Shown here: one piece after another, positions 62,870 to 64,000 of the stretch
How positions within the stretch are numbered: position 1 is the stretch's first letter
Layout: each line of letters opens with the position of its first letter
DNA from: Onthophagus taurus
Lineage: Eukaryota; Arthropoda; Insecta; Coleoptera; Scarabaeidae
Length of the DNA: 64,000 nucleotides
NCBI RefSeq assembly: GCF_036711975.1
Contig: NC_091968.1
Coordinates: 4,278,001 to 4,342,000 of the forward strand
Reading direction: 5' to 3'
Position numbers and translations under genes: made by a program
Notes under the pieces: generated by a model
The model's input: only the letters and a program-made list of their open reading frames with translations
Told to the model about the DNA's origin: nothing
The model's database searches: none

Positions 62870-64000
62870 TGGTAGGTGGTAAGTAGCGCAAGTTAGCATA
62901 AAAATGTTGCATATTTTTATTGAACTAAAACTAGACCAAGAACTAGAATCATTTGGGTCATTCTAGGTATAGTGCTAGTTCTACATAGTGACAGTGTTAC
63001 TGTAAAACTAGAACTAACACTTGATCTAGAACTAGAAACATTCGGATTTAGCCGCAAGTCTCTCAAGACGGCTAAACGCGAATGATTCTAGATCTAGGTC
63101 TTGTGTTAGTTCTAGTGACAGCGCTAGTGTAAAACTAGAGCTAACACTAGACGCATTTAGCCGGCTAAACCCGATATTTTTTAGTTCTAGGTCTAGTGTT
63201 AGTTCTAGTTTTATTTGCTATTAAGCGCTAAATTATTGTCTATTTTTACTGAAATAATAGTAGAACTAACACTAGACCTAGAACTAGTATCATTCGGATT
63301 TTGCTCCACGTCTCTCAAGACGACTAAACCCGAAACTTTTTAGTTCTAGATGTAGTGTTAGTTCTAGTTTTAATTCTTATGCAGCGATAGACCTAGAACT
63401 AGAATCATTCTGGTTTAGCCGTCTTAAGAGACCTACGGCTAAATCCGAATGTTTCTAGTTCTAGGTCTAATGTTAGTTTTAGTGACAGTGCAAGTATAAA
63501 ACTAGAACTAACACTATACCTAGAACTAGAATCATTCGGATTTAGCCGCACGTCTCTCAAGACGGCTAAACCCGAATATTTCTAGTTCTAGGTCTAGTGT
63601 TAGTTCTAGTTTTACTGCAATAAAATTTAGCCGTCTTTAGCGACGTGCGGCTGAACCCAAATGATTCTAGTTCTAGGTATTATAGTGTTAGTTCTACAAA
63701 GTGGCAGTGCTAGTGTAAAACTAGAGCTAATACTATACCTAGAACTAGAATCATTTGGATTTAATCGTCTTTAGCGACGTGCGTCTAAACCCAAATGGTT
63801 CTTGTTCTAGGTATACTGTTAGTTCTACATAGTAACAGTGCTGGTGTAAAACTAGAACTAACACTTGATCTAGAACTAGAATCATTTGGGTTTAGCCATA
63901 TTGAGATACATCTAGTGTTAGTACTAGTTTTAATTGTTTTCAGCGTTAGATTGTGGTATACTTTTATTGAACGAAGAGTAGAACTAAAACAGGACGTCAC
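62870..64000. repeat. CTAGAAC palindrome array F (runs off the window)
   Basis: At least six more hairpin units, more diverged than arrays C and D, continuing to the last base. Array edge phrase ATTTTTATTGAACTAAAAC occurs at about 62915. Confidence 0.85.

Overview
The window is AT-rich DNA from an insect nuclear genome, most likely a beetle; the order is an inference. Evidence: multi-exon genes with short 51-59 bp introns, a ZAD-type C2H2 zinc-finger gene (an arthropod family), an insect-type moesin, and dense DNA transposons and LINE fragments. No rRNA, tRNA, CRISPR or prokaryotic feature was seen.

Three host genes are supported. (1) A ZAD plus six-finger C2H2 transcription factor on the + strand (4504-6195, two exons). 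(2) Ro60, the TROVE/vWA RNA-binding protein, on the - strand (10572-18053, five exons, 552 aa); its vWA metal site looks degenerate and one intron has been inflated from about 51 bp to 5.65 kb by a transposon. (3) Moesin on the + strand (coding 30821-57039), with two alternative first coding exons (30821 and 35637), a candidate noncoding leader exon near 29820-30013, and a candidate 36-codon in-frame cassette exon at 41717-41824 that would insert an acidic-tailed segment into the F1 lobe of the FERM domain.

Two mobile elements still carry open coding regions. At 394-2232 lies a Tc1/mariner-superfamily element whose terminal inverted repeats are arrays of 21-bp iterons around an intact 352-aa DDE transposase. 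At 21095-28246 lies a CACTA-like element with two genes in tandem: a seven-exon, 501-aa SAM-domain protein and, 23 bp later, an 831-aa zinc-finger plus transposase protein preceded by a good splice acceptor. A 559-bp non-autonomous element with almost the same ends (20346-20904) lies just upstream.

The remainder is layered transposon debris. 7-10.4 kb is a decayed Tc1-like element. 11.4-17 kb is the element in the Ro60 intron, holding a foldback element and a 173-bp satellite. 31.5-33.5 kb is a dead hAT. The moesin introns hold palindromic CTAGAAC arrays, foldback elements, a LINE inserted into an opposite-strand LINE, and a CT-rich minisatellite split by a 2.1-kb foldback. 58.5-62.9 kb is a single repeat copy interrupted by a hAT and by a PIF/Harbinger derivative. 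A palindromic hairpin repeat (core GGGTTTAGCCG / CGGCTAAACCC) recurs from 19 kb to the window end and is the dominant unnamed repeat.
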